NCBI GenBank assembly: GCA_016795035.1
Contig: JAEUIT010000012.1
Span: 1-64,000, forward strand
Reading direction: 5' to 3'
Length of the DNA stretch: 64,000 nucleotides
Source: Phycisphaerae bacterium
GTDB lineage: Bacteria; Planctomycetota; Phycisphaerae; Phycisphaerales; SM1A02
Shown here piece by piece: positions 34,325-44,940 of this stretch. The notes below the pieces were generated by a model. That model saw nothing but the letters and a program-made list of their open reading frames with translations, did not search any database and was not told the origin of the DNA. Positions within the stretch are counted from its first letter, which is position 1, and the number at the start of each line of letters is the position of its first letter. Both the position numbers and the translations under genes were made by a program.

Positions 34325-35382
34325 AGCCGAACACTCCACGTTTCAGCCTTCCCTCCGGCATCCTCGCGCTCGTCGCGGGCGCGTGCCTCACGCTCGCGGC
34401 CTGCGGACCGGCTGCAACGCCGAGTCCGTCGAGCGACACGGGCATCGCACGCACCGCCGAGAACGGCAACGTCCGTCTCACGGTGCGCGCCGACCGCACC
34501 GCCGTCGAGGTCGGCGAGCCGATCCGCCTCGAGGTCGAGGTGTCGGGCTCGACGACGATCGCGCCGCCCGTCCTCGAGAAGACGCTCGGCGCCTTCGACG
34601 TCCGCCCTGCGCCCAAGCAGGTCGCGACGGCCGACGCGACGCCGAAGCCCGACGCCGCCCCGCCGTCGTCGCGCACCGTCGCCTACGAGCTCACGACGCT
34701 CGAGTCGGGCGACGTCGAGATCCCCGCGATCACCCTTCCGCTCGGCGACGGCACCGACGCGCCGACCCTCGCGACCGAGCCGATCCAGGTGAAGGTCGCG
34801 AGCCTCATCGGCGAGAGCCAGAACCCCAAGGATTTCCGCGACATCAAGGGCGTCGTCGATCTGCCGCAACCGTTCGACGCGCTCCGCGCCGCGACCATCG
34901 CGGCCATCGCGCTCGGCGCGGCGCTCACCATCCTCTGGCTCTTCTTCATGCTGCGACGCACCGGACGCCTCGACGCCATGCTCCCCGCCGACCAGCGGGC
35001 CATGCGCGAGCTCGCCGACCTCGAGGCGAAGCGGCTTCCGGCCGCCGGGCGCATGCACGAGTTCTACGTCGAGGTCACCGACATCGTCCGCGTGTACATC
35101 GAACGCCGCTTCGGCCTCCGTGCGCCGGAGTTGACCACGCCGGAATTCCTGCGCGAGGCCCGCCGCGCCAGCGCGATCTCCGACGAGCATCAGAAGCTTC
35201 TCGGCGGATTCCTGCGCGGCGCCGACCTCGTGAAGTTCGGCGGCGTGCAGCCGACCGTCACGCAGTGCGACGACGCGCTCGGCCTCGCCCGCCGCTTCGT
35301 CCGCGAATCCGCGCCCATCGCCGACGGCACCGACGCCTCGCGCTCCACGTTGCAGCAGGGTCGCCAGGAGGTGCCGGCATGA
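34321..35382 (+). CDS. DUF4381/BatD-like membrane lipoprotein of the Bat operon
   Basis: 353 residues. The start is TTG at 34321, overlapping the upstream stop (TTGA), with GGAGG 7 nt upstream. Lipobox LTLAACG after a hydrophobic stretch; an Ig-like BatD-type domain about 50-165 (VRLTVRADRTAVEVGEPIRLEVEVSG); TM about 200-220 (ATIAAIALGAALTILWLFFML); a cytoplasmic domain with HEFYVEVTDIVRVYIERRFGLRAPELTTPEFL, typical of DUF4381. It probably links the periplasmic side of the Bat complex with MoxR. It overlaps batA by 4 bp. Confidence 0.85.
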   Translation: MKPNTPRFSLPSGILALVAGACLTLAACGPAATPSPSSDTGIARTAENGNVRLTVRADRTAVEVGEPIRLEVEVSGSTTIAPPVLEKTLGAFDVRPAPKQVATADATPKPDAAPPSSRTVAYELTTLESGDVEIPAITLPLGDGTDAPTLATEPIQVKVASLIGESQNPKDFRDIKGVVDLPQPFDALRAATIAAIALGAALTILWLFFMLRRTGRLDAMLPADQRAMRELADLEAKRLPAAGRMHEFYVEVTDIVRVYIERRFGLRAPELTTPEFLREARRASAISDEHQKLLGGFLRGADLVKFGGVQPTVTQCDDALGLARRFVRESAPIADGTDASRSTLQQGRQEVPA

Positions 35383-36482
35383 GCTACGGCCTCCTGCATC
35401 CCTGGCTCCTCATCCTCCTGCCGATCGCGCTCCTGCCGTGGCTCTCGCGGCATCGCCCGAGCGTTTCCCACCCCGACGGCGGGCTCGTCAGCGCCTCGGG
35501 CGTGTCCTGGGCCGCACGTCTTCGCTGGCTGCCGACGCTGCTGCGATCGCTGGCGCTCGCGTTCGTCGTCGTGTCGCTGGCGCGGCCGGTGAAGTCGGAC
35601 AGCCACACCAACGTCAACGTCGAGGGCGTGGCCATCCAGCTCGTCGTCGACCGTTCGAGCTCGATGCTCGCGCTCGACTTCTCGCTCAATGGCGAGCCGG
35701 TCGACCGTCTCACCGCGCTGAAGGCCGTCGTGCGCGATTTCGTCGAAGGCTCCGGCTCGCTGGAGGGCCGCACCAACGATCTCGTCGGCGTGGTGAGCTT
35801 CGCCCGCTTCGCCGACAGCAACTGCCCGCTCACGCTCGACCACGACTATCTCCTCGAAGGAATGCGGCAACTCTCCGTTGCACGCGACGTGCGCGAGGAC
35901 GGCACCGCGATCGGCGACGGCGTGGCGTTAGGCGTCGAGCGCCTGAAGGACGTGACCGCGCGCAAGGGCGGCGAGGCCGACGAATCGGAGCGCCCGGTCG
36001 GGTCGTCACCCACGGTGAAGAGCCGCGTGATGATCCTCCTCACCGACGGCGAGAATAACGCCGGCGACATCGACCCGATCGCCGCCGCGGAGCTCGCGCA
36101 GGCCTACGGCATCAAGCTCTACACGATCGGCGTCGGCACCCGCGGCGTGGCGCCGTATCCCGAGACCGACGCCTTCGGCCGAACCTACTACATCAAGGTG
36201 CCGGTCACGATCGACGAGGAGCTTCTCACGAAGATGGCCGAGTCGACCGGCGGCAAGTATTTCCGCGCCACGAACACCGACAGCCTCCGCGCGATCTATG
36301 CGGAGATCGACTCGCTCGAGCGCAGCAAGACCGAAGCCCGCCGCTATCTCGAGTACGCCGACTTCGCCGTCGAGCCGATGCGCTTCGCGGGCATGACGAT
36401 TCCCCCGCTTCTGCTCGTGGCCTTCCTCTTCCTCGGTTTCGAACTCCTCTGCGTCTCGACCCGCTGGAGGACGCTCACATGA
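35379..36482 (+). CDS. batA: VWA-domain membrane protein, BatA-like
   Basis: 367 residues from ATG 35379 with AGGAGG upstream and ATGA overlap with the preceding gene. N-terminal HPWLLILLPIALLPWL helix, second TM about 55-75, VWA domain about 90-310 with MIDAS DRSSSM and downstream TDGEN, C-terminal TM (MTIPPLLLVAFLFLGFELL). This layout is that of BatA/BatB. An insertion of charged sequence (KGGEADESERPVGSSP) lies in the VWA domain. It overlaps the next VWA gene by 4 bp. Confidence 0.92.
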   Translation: MSYGLLHPWLLILLPIALLPWLSRHRPSVSHPDGGLVSASGVSWAARLRWLPTLLRSLALAFVVVSLARPVKSDSHTNVNVEGVAIQLVVDRSSSMLALDFSLNGEPVDRLTALKAVVRDFVEGSGSLEGRTNDLVGVVSFARFADSNCPLTLDHDYLLEGMRQLSVARDVREDGTAIGDGVALGVERLKDVTARKGGEADESERPVGSSPTVKSRVMILLTDGENNAGDIDPIAAAELAQAYGIKLYTIGVGTRGVAPYPETDAFGRTYYIKVPVTIDEELLTKMAESTGGKYFRATNTDSLRAIYAEIDSLERSKTEARRYLEYADFAVEPMRFAGMTIPPLLLVAFLFLGFELLCVSTRWRTLT

Positions 36483-37531
36483 ACGCCTTCGAATTCGCCT
36501 CTCCCTCGTCGTTGCACTGGCTCTGGGCCGTGGCCGCGGCGCTCGGACTCGCCTGGTGGGCGCACGCCGCGCGGAAGCGCGCGGTGCGCCGTTTCGCCGA
36601 CTCTCCGCTCTTCGCGCAGCTCGCGCCGCGGGCGCGACCGAAGGCGCTTCTCGCCGTCGCGCTCGCCTCGTGCGCCGCGATGGCCTCGCTCGCGGTCGCG
36701 CTCGGTGATCCGCGCTCGGGCGACCGCGCGGCCGAAGTGCAGCGGAAAGGCATCGACGTGATGTTCGTCGTCGACGTCTCGCGCTCAATGCTCGCGAACG
36801 ACGTCGCGCCGAATCGCCTCGGGCGCGCGAAGCAACTCATCAATGACGCCCTCGACTCGCTCGCGGGCGACCGCGCCGGACTCGTCGCGTTCGCCGGCAC
36901 GCCGACCTTGAAGTCGCCGCTCACCCTGAACTACGGCGCCTTCCGGCTCGCGGTGAACGAGCTCGCGCCGCAGTCGTCGGTGCGCGGCGGCTCCCTCCTC
37001 GGCGACGCGATTCGCATGGCCGCCGACGCCTTCACCGACGACACCCAAGGCGGCAAGGCGATCGTCGTCCTCACCGACGGCGAGGACATGGAGTCGTTCC
37101 CCGTCGAGGCCGCGAAGAAGGCATTCACCGACAAGGGCATCCGCACCTACACGATCGGCATCGGCGATTCGCACGAAGGCTCGCGCATCCCGATCGCGGC
37201 CGTCCGCGACGGCGCCGCCACCACGTATCTCACGTTCGACGGCCAGGAAGTCTGGTCGAAGATGAATCCCGCGCTTCTCACCGAGATCGCGCTCGCAGGC
37301 GGCGGCGCGTTCATCCCGGCGGGCGTCGCGCAAGTCGACATGGCCGACGTGTACGACGCGACCGTCGCGGCCGTCGGCCGCAAGACGTTCGACACGCAGG
37401 CGACGCGGCGGCCGATCGCGCAATTCCAATGGCCCGCGGCGCTCGCGCTCCTCTTCCTCGCGTTCGGCGCGTTCGTCGAGTGGCGCACCTCGCGCCGCGC
37501 CAGCCCTTCCCGCACGGGGGTGCAGTCATGA
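36479..37531 (+). CDS. batB: VWA-domain membrane protein, BatB-like
   Basis: 350 residues. N-terminal FASPSSLHWLWAVAAALGLAWW helix, second TM about 60-75, VWA domain with MIDAS DVSRSML, T in GDRAGLVAFAGT and TDGED, and a C-terminal TM near 325-340. The region RKGIDVMFVVDVSRSMLANDVAPNRLGRAK is the canonical Bat VWA start. It overlaps batA and the TPR gene by 4 bp each, so the operon is strongly coupled. Together with BatA it should form a membrane complex acting with MoxR. Confidence 0.92.
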   Translation: MNAFEFASPSSLHWLWAVAAALGLAWWAHAARKRAVRRFADSPLFAQLAPRARPKALLAVALASCAAMASLAVALGDPRSGDRAAEVQRKGIDVMFVVDVSRSMLANDVAPNRLGRAKQLINDALDSLAGDRAGLVAFAGTPTLKSPLTLNYGAFRLAVNELAPQSSVRGGSLLGDAIRMAADAFTDDTQGGKAIVVLTDGEDMESFPVEAAKKAFTDKGIRTYTIGIGDSHEGSRIPIAAVRDGAATTYLTFDGQEVWSKMNPALLTEIALAGGGAFIPAGVAQVDMADVYDATVAAVGRKTFDTQATRRPIAQFQWPAALALLFLAFGAFVEWRTSRRASPSRTGVQS

Positions 37532-38634
37532 GGCGGTTCGTGGTCAGTTGCGTGCTCGCCGTGACGTCGCTCGCGTGCGCCGACACGCCCCCTGCCCCCG
37601 CGGCGTTAGGCCGAAGCGCGAACGAGCTCCTCGCCGCCGGCAACGTGGACGAGGCGATCGCCACGCTCGAGTCGGCGCGCGAGGCCGACCCCGGCTCTGC
37701 GGAGCTCGCGTATAACCTAGGCGTCGCGAAGTACCGCGCGGGCAAGTTCTCCGAGGCGGCCGACCTCTTCAAGGAAGCGGCCGCGAAGGCCAACGCGAAC
37801 CTCGCCGCGAAGGCGATGTTCAATCAAGGGACGAGCGTCTATGCCGACGCGCTTTCGAAACTCCCCGACCCGTCGGCGATGAAGTCGCCGTCGATCCCGA
37901 CGCCCGAGGGCGACGCCGCGCCCGACCCGTTGCAGGAGGCGATCACCGCGGTCGAGAAGTCGCTCACGCACTTCCGCGACGCCGCGCAGGCCGATCGCAA
38001 CGACACCGACAGCCGCGCGAACGCCGAGCGCGCGTGGCGCCTCCTGAAGCAGCTCCGCGAGGAGCAGAAGAAGCAGGAGGAACAAAAGAACGAACAGAAT
38101 CAGCAGCAGCAGCAGCAGAATCAACAAAACAAGGATCAGCAGAACAAGGATCAACAGAATCAGGACCAGCAGAACCAGAAGGGCGACCAGAATAGGTCTG
38201 GCCAACAAGGCGACAACCAGAATCAGCAGGAGAAGAAGGACGGCCAGAAGAACGACTCGTCGAAGGGCGGCCAGGATCAGCGCGAACCGCAAGATCGCGA
38301 CAACGAACAGCGCAACTCGTCGAAGGGCTCGGACGACCAGAAGCAGGGCGACCAAGGCAAGCAGCGCGAGTCCGACAAGAAGGGCGAGCGCAAGGACGGC
38401 GACCTGAAGGAGAATCCGTCGAACGGTTCGCAGCAGCAACAGCAGCAGCCGAAGGACGGCCAGGAGAAGGACAGCAACGCGAAGGACGGCTCGCAGGCAG
38501 GCTCGCGCACGAACATGTCGCGCGAGGAGGCCGAGCGACTCCTTCAGATCGTCCGCGACAAGGAAAAGGAACGGCGCGAGCAGAAGGCGCGCGCCGAACG
38601 GGCCCGCCAGCAACCGGTGCAAAAGGATTGGTAA
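37528..38634 (+). CDS. batC: TPR protein with long Gln/Asn/Lys/Asp-rich tail, BatC-like
   Basis: 368 residues from ATG 37528. Signal peptide (RRFVVSCVLAVTSLACAD). TPR units about 25-150 (LGRSANELLAAGNVDEAIATLE, AELAYNLGVAKYRAGKFSEAADLFKEA). From about 190 to 350 the sequence is low-complexity Gln, Asn, Asp, Lys, Ser and Gly, then a coiled coil (SREEAERLLQIVRDKEKERREQKARAERARQ). Low-complexity tails are common in BatC homologues, but this one is long and very biased. The gene follows batB with ATGA overlap. Confidence 0.88.
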   Translation: MRRFVVSCVLAVTSLACADTPPAPAALGRSANELLAAGNVDEAIATLESAREADPGSAELAYNLGVAKYRAGKFSEAADLFKEAAAKANANLAAKAMFNQGTSVYADALSKLPDPSAMKSPSIPTPEGDAAPDPLQEAITAVEKSLTHFRDAAQADRNDTDSRANAERAWRLLKQLREEQKKQEEQKNEQNQQQQQQNQQNKDQQNKDQQNQDQQNQKGDQNRSGQQGDNQNQQEKKDGQKNDSSKGGQDQREPQDRDNEQRNSSKGSDDQKQGDQGKQRESDKKGERKDGDLKENPSNGSQQQQQQPKDGQEKDSNAKDGSQAGSRTNMSREEAERLLQIVRDKEKERREQKARAERARQQPVQKDW

Positions 38635-38648
38635 AGGACGACGTCCCT

Positions 38649-40532
38649 ATGCAACGCAAGAGCTTCCTGATCATCCTCGCGATGCTCGCTCTCGCCGTCT
38701 CGGCGTTCGCGCCGAGGGCGCTCGCGCAGCGCTCGCGGCAGTTGGCCCCGACGAAAAGCGAGACCGTGACGGCCGACTGGTCGTCACGCGAGACGGTCGT
38801 CGACGGCGTCATCCCCTTCGAGATCAAGGTGCACTCGAAGGGTGACATCGAGGATCCGGTGTTGCCGACCGTCGACGGCGGCACGCTCCGCCTCCTGCCC
38901 GGCCGCAACCAGATGACGCAGACGAGCATCTTCAACGGGCGCACGGAAGAGTCGTTCCACGTGACGTTCCGCGGCGAGTTCCGCGCGATGCGCGTCGGGC
39001 GCGTGACGATTCCGCCGATCACGGTGCGGGTCGACGGCAAGGAGGTCGCGACCGACCCGACGACGCTCGTCGTCCTCGCGGACGACGCCACCGACGCGAA
39101 GCCGATCATCGTCGAGATCGTGTCGGACCCGCCGTCGCCGCTCGTGGGACAACCGACGACGATGACGCTGCGCGTCTCGATCCTCCCCTATCGAAACCCC
39201 GCGCAGAACATCTCGCTCGACGAGCAGTGGATGTGGCGCCTCGTCGACCTCGACCAATCGAACCTTGGTCGCTTCAAGCAGGCGTTCGACGCGCTCGCGC
39301 GAAGCAACCGCCGTCCGCTCGGCAGCGCGGAGTTGCGCGGCGACCGCCAGTACTTCGTCTACGAGATCCCGATGGACTATCGCGCGTCGCGTCCCGGTCG
39401 GCCGGAACTCGGCGACATCGAGATCGAGCTCAACGTGCCCATCAAGGCGCGCATCGCCCGCGACTTCTTCGGCCGCGACACGCTCGACATCGAGTCGGTG
39501 AAGAAGGTGCGGGCCCGCGCCGAGATGGCGAACATCGACGTGCGTCCGCTGCCCTCGGAAGGCCAACCGGCCTTCTTCAACGGCGCGGTCGGCTCGTTCA
39601 CGGTGAGCGCGAGCGCGAAGCCGACCGACGTCGCCGTCGGCGATCCGATCACCGTGACCTACACGATCACGAGCACTTCGAGCGACGACGACGAGGCCGC
39701 GCTCCAGGAGTTGCAGGCGCCGCCCTTTGCGACGATGCCTGAACTTGCGAGCGCGTTCCGCATCCCGTCCGATCCGCCGGCCGGCACCGTGAATAAGCGC
39801 CGCAAGACGTTCACGCAGACCTTCCGCCCGCTCAGCGATTCGGTGCGCGAGATCCCGGCGATCCCCTTCGCCTTCTTCGATCCGAAGGACGGCACCTACC
39901 ACGTCGTCGAGAGCGGCCCGATCGCGATCAGCGTGAGTCCGGCCGAACGGCTCGCGATGTCGCAGATCGTCGGCGCGACCCCCGCCGCGGGCGACGCCGC
40001 GCAGAAGGCGCTCACCGCGGTGACCGGCGGCCTCTTCGCGAACGTGCCGCCGAGCGAGGCGCTCCTCGCCGATCGCCGCGCGTCGCTCGGCCTCGGCGTC
40101 GCCACCGCCGTGGCGCTTCCGCCCACACTCTGCGTTGCAGCCGCGGTCATCGTCGCCGTGCGTCGCCGCCGCGCCGCCGACCCGCTCGGACGCCGTGCGG
40201 CCCGTGCCGAGCGGGCCGCGCTCGAAGCGCTCGGCAGTTCGCCGACGCCCGAGACGATCCTCACCGCGCTCACGACCTACGTCGCCGACCGCTGCGGCCT
40301 CAAGGACGGCGAGCGCACCCGCGCCGACGCCACGCGGGCGCTCCGCGAGCGCGGCGCGCCCACGCAGCTCGTCGACGACCTCGACGTCCTCCTGAGCCGC
40401 TGCGAGCGCGAGCGCTACGCGCCGGGCAGCGCCGCCGGCGTGAAGGGCGACGAGGCTCGCGCCCTCCTTCGCGAACTCGAACGCCTGCCGCTCGCACGGA
40501 CCCGCGCCTCCCGCACGGAGGAAACCCGATGA
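38649..40532 (+). CDS. batD: BatD, periplasmic/membrane protein of the Bat complex
   Basis: 627 residues from ATG 38649 (an upstream in-frame TTG is possible). Signal peptide FLIILAMLALAVSAFAPRALAQ. BatD pattern: an Ig-like repeat starting VTADWSSRETVVDGVIPFEIKVHSKGDIEDPVLPTVDGGTLRLLPGRNQMTQTSIFNGRTEESFHVTFRGEFRAMRVGRVTIPPI shortened here to its key points; further beta domains; TM about 480-500 (TAVALPPTLCVAAAVIVAV); a cytoplasmic helical tail with TALTTYVADRCGL. It is the largest Bat partner. It overlaps batE by 4 bp. Confidence 0.9.
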   Translation: MQRKSFLIILAMLALAVSAFAPRALAQRSRQLAPTKSETVTADWSSRETVVDGVIPFEIKVHSKGDIEDPVLPTVDGGTLRLLPGRNQMTQTSIFNGRTEESFHVTFRGEFRAMRVGRVTIPPITVRVDGKEVATDPTTLVVLADDATDAKPIIVEIVSDPPSPLVGQPTTMTLRVSILPYRNPAQNISLDEQWMWRLVDLDQSNLGRFKQAFDALARSNRRPLGSAELRGDRQYFVYEIPMDYRASRPGRPELGDIEIELNVPIKARIARDFFGRDTLDIESVKKVRARAEMANIDVRPLPSEGQPAFFNGAVGSFTVSASAKPTDVAVGDPITVTYTITSTSSDDDEAALQELQAPPFATMPELASAFRIPSDPPAGTVNKRRKTFTQTFRPLSDSVREIPAIPFAFFDPKDGTYHVVESGPIAISVSPAERLAMSQIVGATPAAGDAAQKALTAVTGGLFANVPPSEALLADRRASLGLGVATAVALPPTLCVAAAVIVAVRRRRAADPLGRRAARAERAALEALGSSPTPETILTALTTYVADRCGLKDGERTRADATRALRERGAPTQLVDDLDVLLSRCERERYAPGSAAGVKGDEARALLRELERLPLARTRASRTEETR

Positions 40533-41350
40533 CGCTCGCATCCGCCCTTCGACTTCTCGTCGTTGCAGCCGTTCTCGCCGTTGCAGCCTTCGCCCGCGCC
40601 GACGCGGTGCAGCTCGGAGACCTGACCCGCGCCCAGGAGGCCTACGACCAAGGCATCGACCTCAAGGCGAAGGGCAAGACCGACGCGGCCCGCCAGGCCT
40701 TCCGCGATGCCGCCGACCGCTATCGCACGCTCATCGCCGGCGGCGCGCACAACGCAGACCTCTACTACAACCTCGGCAACGCCCTGGTCCAGTCGGGCGA
40801 TCTCGGCCACGGCATCGCGAACTATGTGCGAGCGCTACGGCTGAAGCCGCACGACGCGTCGCTCGTCGCGAACCTGAACACCGCGCGCGGCGACGTCGCG
40901 ATGCGCCTGCCGGGCACATTCGACACCGACGTCGGCGCGGGCATCGCGTGGTGGCGCGTGGTGAGCGAGCCGGTGCGCCTGTGGACATCGATCGCGCTCT
41001 GGAGCGTCTTCTGGGCGCTCGTCCTCTGGGCGATCGTCGGCCGCACGAAGGGTCGCGTGCCCTCGTGGGCTCGCATGCTGCGCGGCGCGGCGCTCGTCGC
41101 GGCGCTCGTCGTCGGCGGCACGGTGATCGCCGACCGCTGGTACGCCTCGAGCCGCGTACTCGGCGTGGTGGTCGCCGACGACGTCGTCCTCCGCAAGGGC
41201 AACGGCGACGGCTTCGAGCCGCAGGTCGAGGAGAAGCTGACGCCGGGCGTCGAGTTCCGGCTGGTCGAATCGCGCGGCGCCTGGCTCCGCGTGCGGCTCG
41301 CCGACGGCACCGAGGGCTGGGTGCGCGCGGATCAGGCCGAGGTGGTGTGA
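40529..41350 (+). CDS. batE: TPR + SH3-like protein, BatE-like
   Basis: 273 residues. Signal peptide (LRLLVVAAVLAVAAFARADA). TPR about 30-125 (NADLYYNLGNALVQSGDLGHGIANYVRALRLKPHDASLVANL). Two TM helices about 150-170 and 188-205. A C-terminal bacterial SH3-like domain (VVADDVVLRKGNGDGFEPQVEEKLTPGVEFRLVESRGAWLRVRLADGTEGWVRADQAEVV). This combination is typical of BatE. It is the last gene of the operon, followed by a repeat region, not by another co-directional gene. Confidence 0.9.
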   Translation: MTLASALRLLVVAAVLAVAAFARADAVQLGDLTRAQEAYDQGIDLKAKGKTDAARQAFRDAADRYRTLIAGGAHNADLYYNLGNALVQSGDLGHGIANYVRALRLKPHDASLVANLNTARGDVAMRLPGTFDTDVGAGIAWWRVVSEPVRLWTSIALWSVFWALVLWAIVGRTKGRVPSWARMLRGAALVAALVVGGTVIADRWYASSRVLGVVVADDVVLRKGNGDGFEPQVEEKLTPGVEFRLVESRGAWLRVRLADGTEGWVRADQAEVV

Positions 41351-41404
41351 GGGGAGAGAAGAAAATGGAAAGGGAGAATGGAGAGGGCGTGGGTGCGCAA
41401 GCTG

Positions 41405-41697
41405 CGCATCTGTCTCTGTCTCGGTCTCGGCTTTCTTCTGGAATCCGCTCACTCGTCTCGTCTCGGTCTCTACTCACTGAAATCGCTTCTCGTCTTTCGG
41501 ACGAGACGGCCTGTCCATCTGTCTCCGTCTCGGTCTCGGCTTTCTTCTTGAATCTGCTCACTCGTCTCGTCTCGGTTTCTGTTGACTGAGCTCGCTTTTC
41601 GTCTCTCGGACGAGAAGGGAAGCGAGCAATCAGAGCCCGAGACGATTCAAGACGACAGAGACCAGAAGAAAGCCGAGACCGAGACGGAGACAGATGG
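41405..41697. repeat. Three-copy ~110-bp GTCTCG-rich repeat (two direct, one inverted)
   Basis: Copy 1 about 41407-41508 and copy 2 about 41517-41616 are near-identical direct repeats starting catctgtctc and ending with a hairpin (CTCGTC-TTTCG-GACGAG, or its variant). A third, inverted partial copy (41667-41697) matches copy 2 over 31 bases. Both direct copies contain the hexamer GTCTCG in tandem. The region separates batE from convergent recR and contains no gene. It is unrelated to the heptad elements. Confidence 0.85.
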
Positions 41698-41727
41698 GCC
41701 GGCCCCCGTTCGTCAGGGCGTGACTCC

Positions 41728-42342
41728 TCACATCCTCTGCCGGCCCGCGATCGCGTCGGCGAGGACCGCGGCGTTCGCGAACTCGATCTGTCCGCCCGTC
41801 GGCAGGCCACGGGCGAGGCGCGACACCTGCACGCCGCGCTTCCGCGCCTCTTCCGCGAGCCAGAGCGCCGTCGAATCCCCTTCCATGTCGGGATTGAGGC
41901 CGAGGATGAGTTCCCGCACCGGCGTGCCGCGGGCGTTCGTCGCGGGCTTGTCGAGGCGCGCGAGAAGGGACGACACCGTGAGGCTGTCCGGGCCGACGCC
42001 GTCGAGCGGATCGAGCCGGCCTAACAAGACGTGATACACGCCGTTGAACATGCCGGTCTGCTCCAGCGTGATCAGGTCTTTCGGCTGCTCGACGACGAGC
42101 ACGACGCCCGCGTCGCGCCGGTCGTCGCCGCAGATCGGGCACGGGTCGACGTCGGTGAGATTCCAGCACACCGAGCAGTGCTTGACGCTCTTCTTCACCT
42201 CCGCGATCGCGTTCGCGAGCTTCATCGCCTCGGGCGTCGAACTCTTCAAGACCCAAAACGCAAGCCGCTCCGCCGAGCGCCGCCCGATGCCAGGCAGCGC
42301 GGCGAACTCGTCGATCAAGCGGCGTACGGAGTCGGGGAGCAT
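41728..42342 (-). CDS. recR: RecR recombination mediator
   Basis: 204 residues. Helix-hairpin-helix near the N-terminus (FAALPGIGRRSAERLAFWVL); zinc finger CSVCWNLTDVDPCPIC; Toprim domain VLVVEQPKDLITLEQTGMFNGVYHVLLGRLDPLDGVGPDSL with ELILGLNPDMEGDSTALWL. It loads RecA on gapped DNA with RecF and RecO. It lies in the conserved dnaX-ybaB-recR cluster, but heptad element 5 now separates it from ybaB. No SD sequence is visible before the ATG. Confidence 0.96.
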   Translation of the reverse strand: MLPDSVRRLIDEFAALPGIGRRSAERLAFWVLKSSTPEAMKLANAIAEVKKSVKHCSVCWNLTDVDPCPICGDDRRDAGVVLVVEQPKDLITLEQTGMFNGVYHVLLGRLDPLDGVGPDSLTVSSLLARLDKPATNARGTPVRELILGLNPDMEGDSTALWLAEEARKRGVQVSRLARGLPTGGQIEFANAAVLADAIAGRQRM

Positions 42343-42375
42343 GGGGAGGGTGAGGATGCCGGGTGAAGGGTTGCG

Positions 42376-42480
42376 AAAGGAGTCAGGGGTCAGGAGTCTG
42401 GAGTGAGTGGGAAGGCAGCCGGGCACATGCAGCTCAGGTCCGTACGCACTGACTCCTGACTCCTGAATCCTGACTCCTAC
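42376..42480. repeat. Heptad-repeat element 5 (between ybaB and recR)
   Basis: Left arm GGAGTCA, GGGGTCA, GGAGTCT, GGAGTGA; core GTGGGAAGGCAGCCGGGC and about 25 more bases ending CGCAC; right arm TGACTCC, TGACTCC, TGAATCC, TGACTCC. It lies in the middle of a cluster usually transcribed as one unit. Confidence 0.85.
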
Positions 42481-42483
42481 GTA

Positions 42484-42848
42484 TCACAAAAGCCCCTTCA
42501 ACTCCTCGGCGGAAATCGGCAAGTTCAGTTCGCGGGCCGCGTCGCCGAGCATTTGCGCGAGCATCGCCTGGGCGCGTTCGAGCGCGTCGTTCGTCGCCTG
42601 GCGCACCAACTCGGCGGCGAGCGCCCGCGACTCGGGGTCTTGGCCCGCGGCGAAGATCGCCGGGTCGAGCGTCACGCTCTCGATGCGCAGCCGTCCGCTC
42701 GCGACGACGGTCACGGCGCCGCCGCCCGACGTCGCCGCCACGCGCGAGGCCTCGGCCTTTCGGCGCACCTCTTCCATGCGCGACTTGATGCGGGGCAGGT
42801 CCTTCATGATCGACGCCATCGCGCCGAGATTCTTCAGCGAGTCAAACA

Positions 42849-42849
<1 letters not shown>
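42484..42849 (-). CDS. ybaB: YbaB/EbfC-family nucleoid-associated protein
   Basis: 121 residues. Helical N-terminus with LKNLGAMASIMKDLPRIKSRMEEVRRKAEASRVAATSGGGAVTVVASGRLRIESVTLDPAIF, the YbaB pattern of a helix followed by a beta hairpin. It binds DNA as a dimer. The ATG shares its A with the stop of the dnaX tau frame (TGATG), which shows that ribosomes reaching the tau stop can re-initiate here and supports translation of the tau frame. No catalytic residues. Confidence 0.92.
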
Positions 42850-44788
<1,939 letters not shown>

Positions 44789-44876
44789 AGGGAGCCGCGC
44801 CGGGAGAGACTCAAGGGCCGGGACGAAACGGGCGTCACCGCAACGAGCCGACGCCCCCCGTGGCCGGCCGCGCACT

Positions 44877-44901
44877 CTCGTACGCCGCGCCCCCGTACGA
44901 G
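44877..44901. terminator. Hairpin between the SRP RNA and dnaX
   Basis: CTCGTACG (44877-44884) and CGTACGAG (44894-44901) are perfect 8-bp arms around a 9-nt GC-rich loop. It lies about 40 nt after the SRP RNA on the minus strand and could end that transcript or attenuate dnaX. No T-run. The remainder of 44789-44940 shows no gene. Confidence 0.4.
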
Positions 44902-44940
44902 CGCGTGGAGACGAGCGTGGACCGAGGCCCTTGGGGAGGA

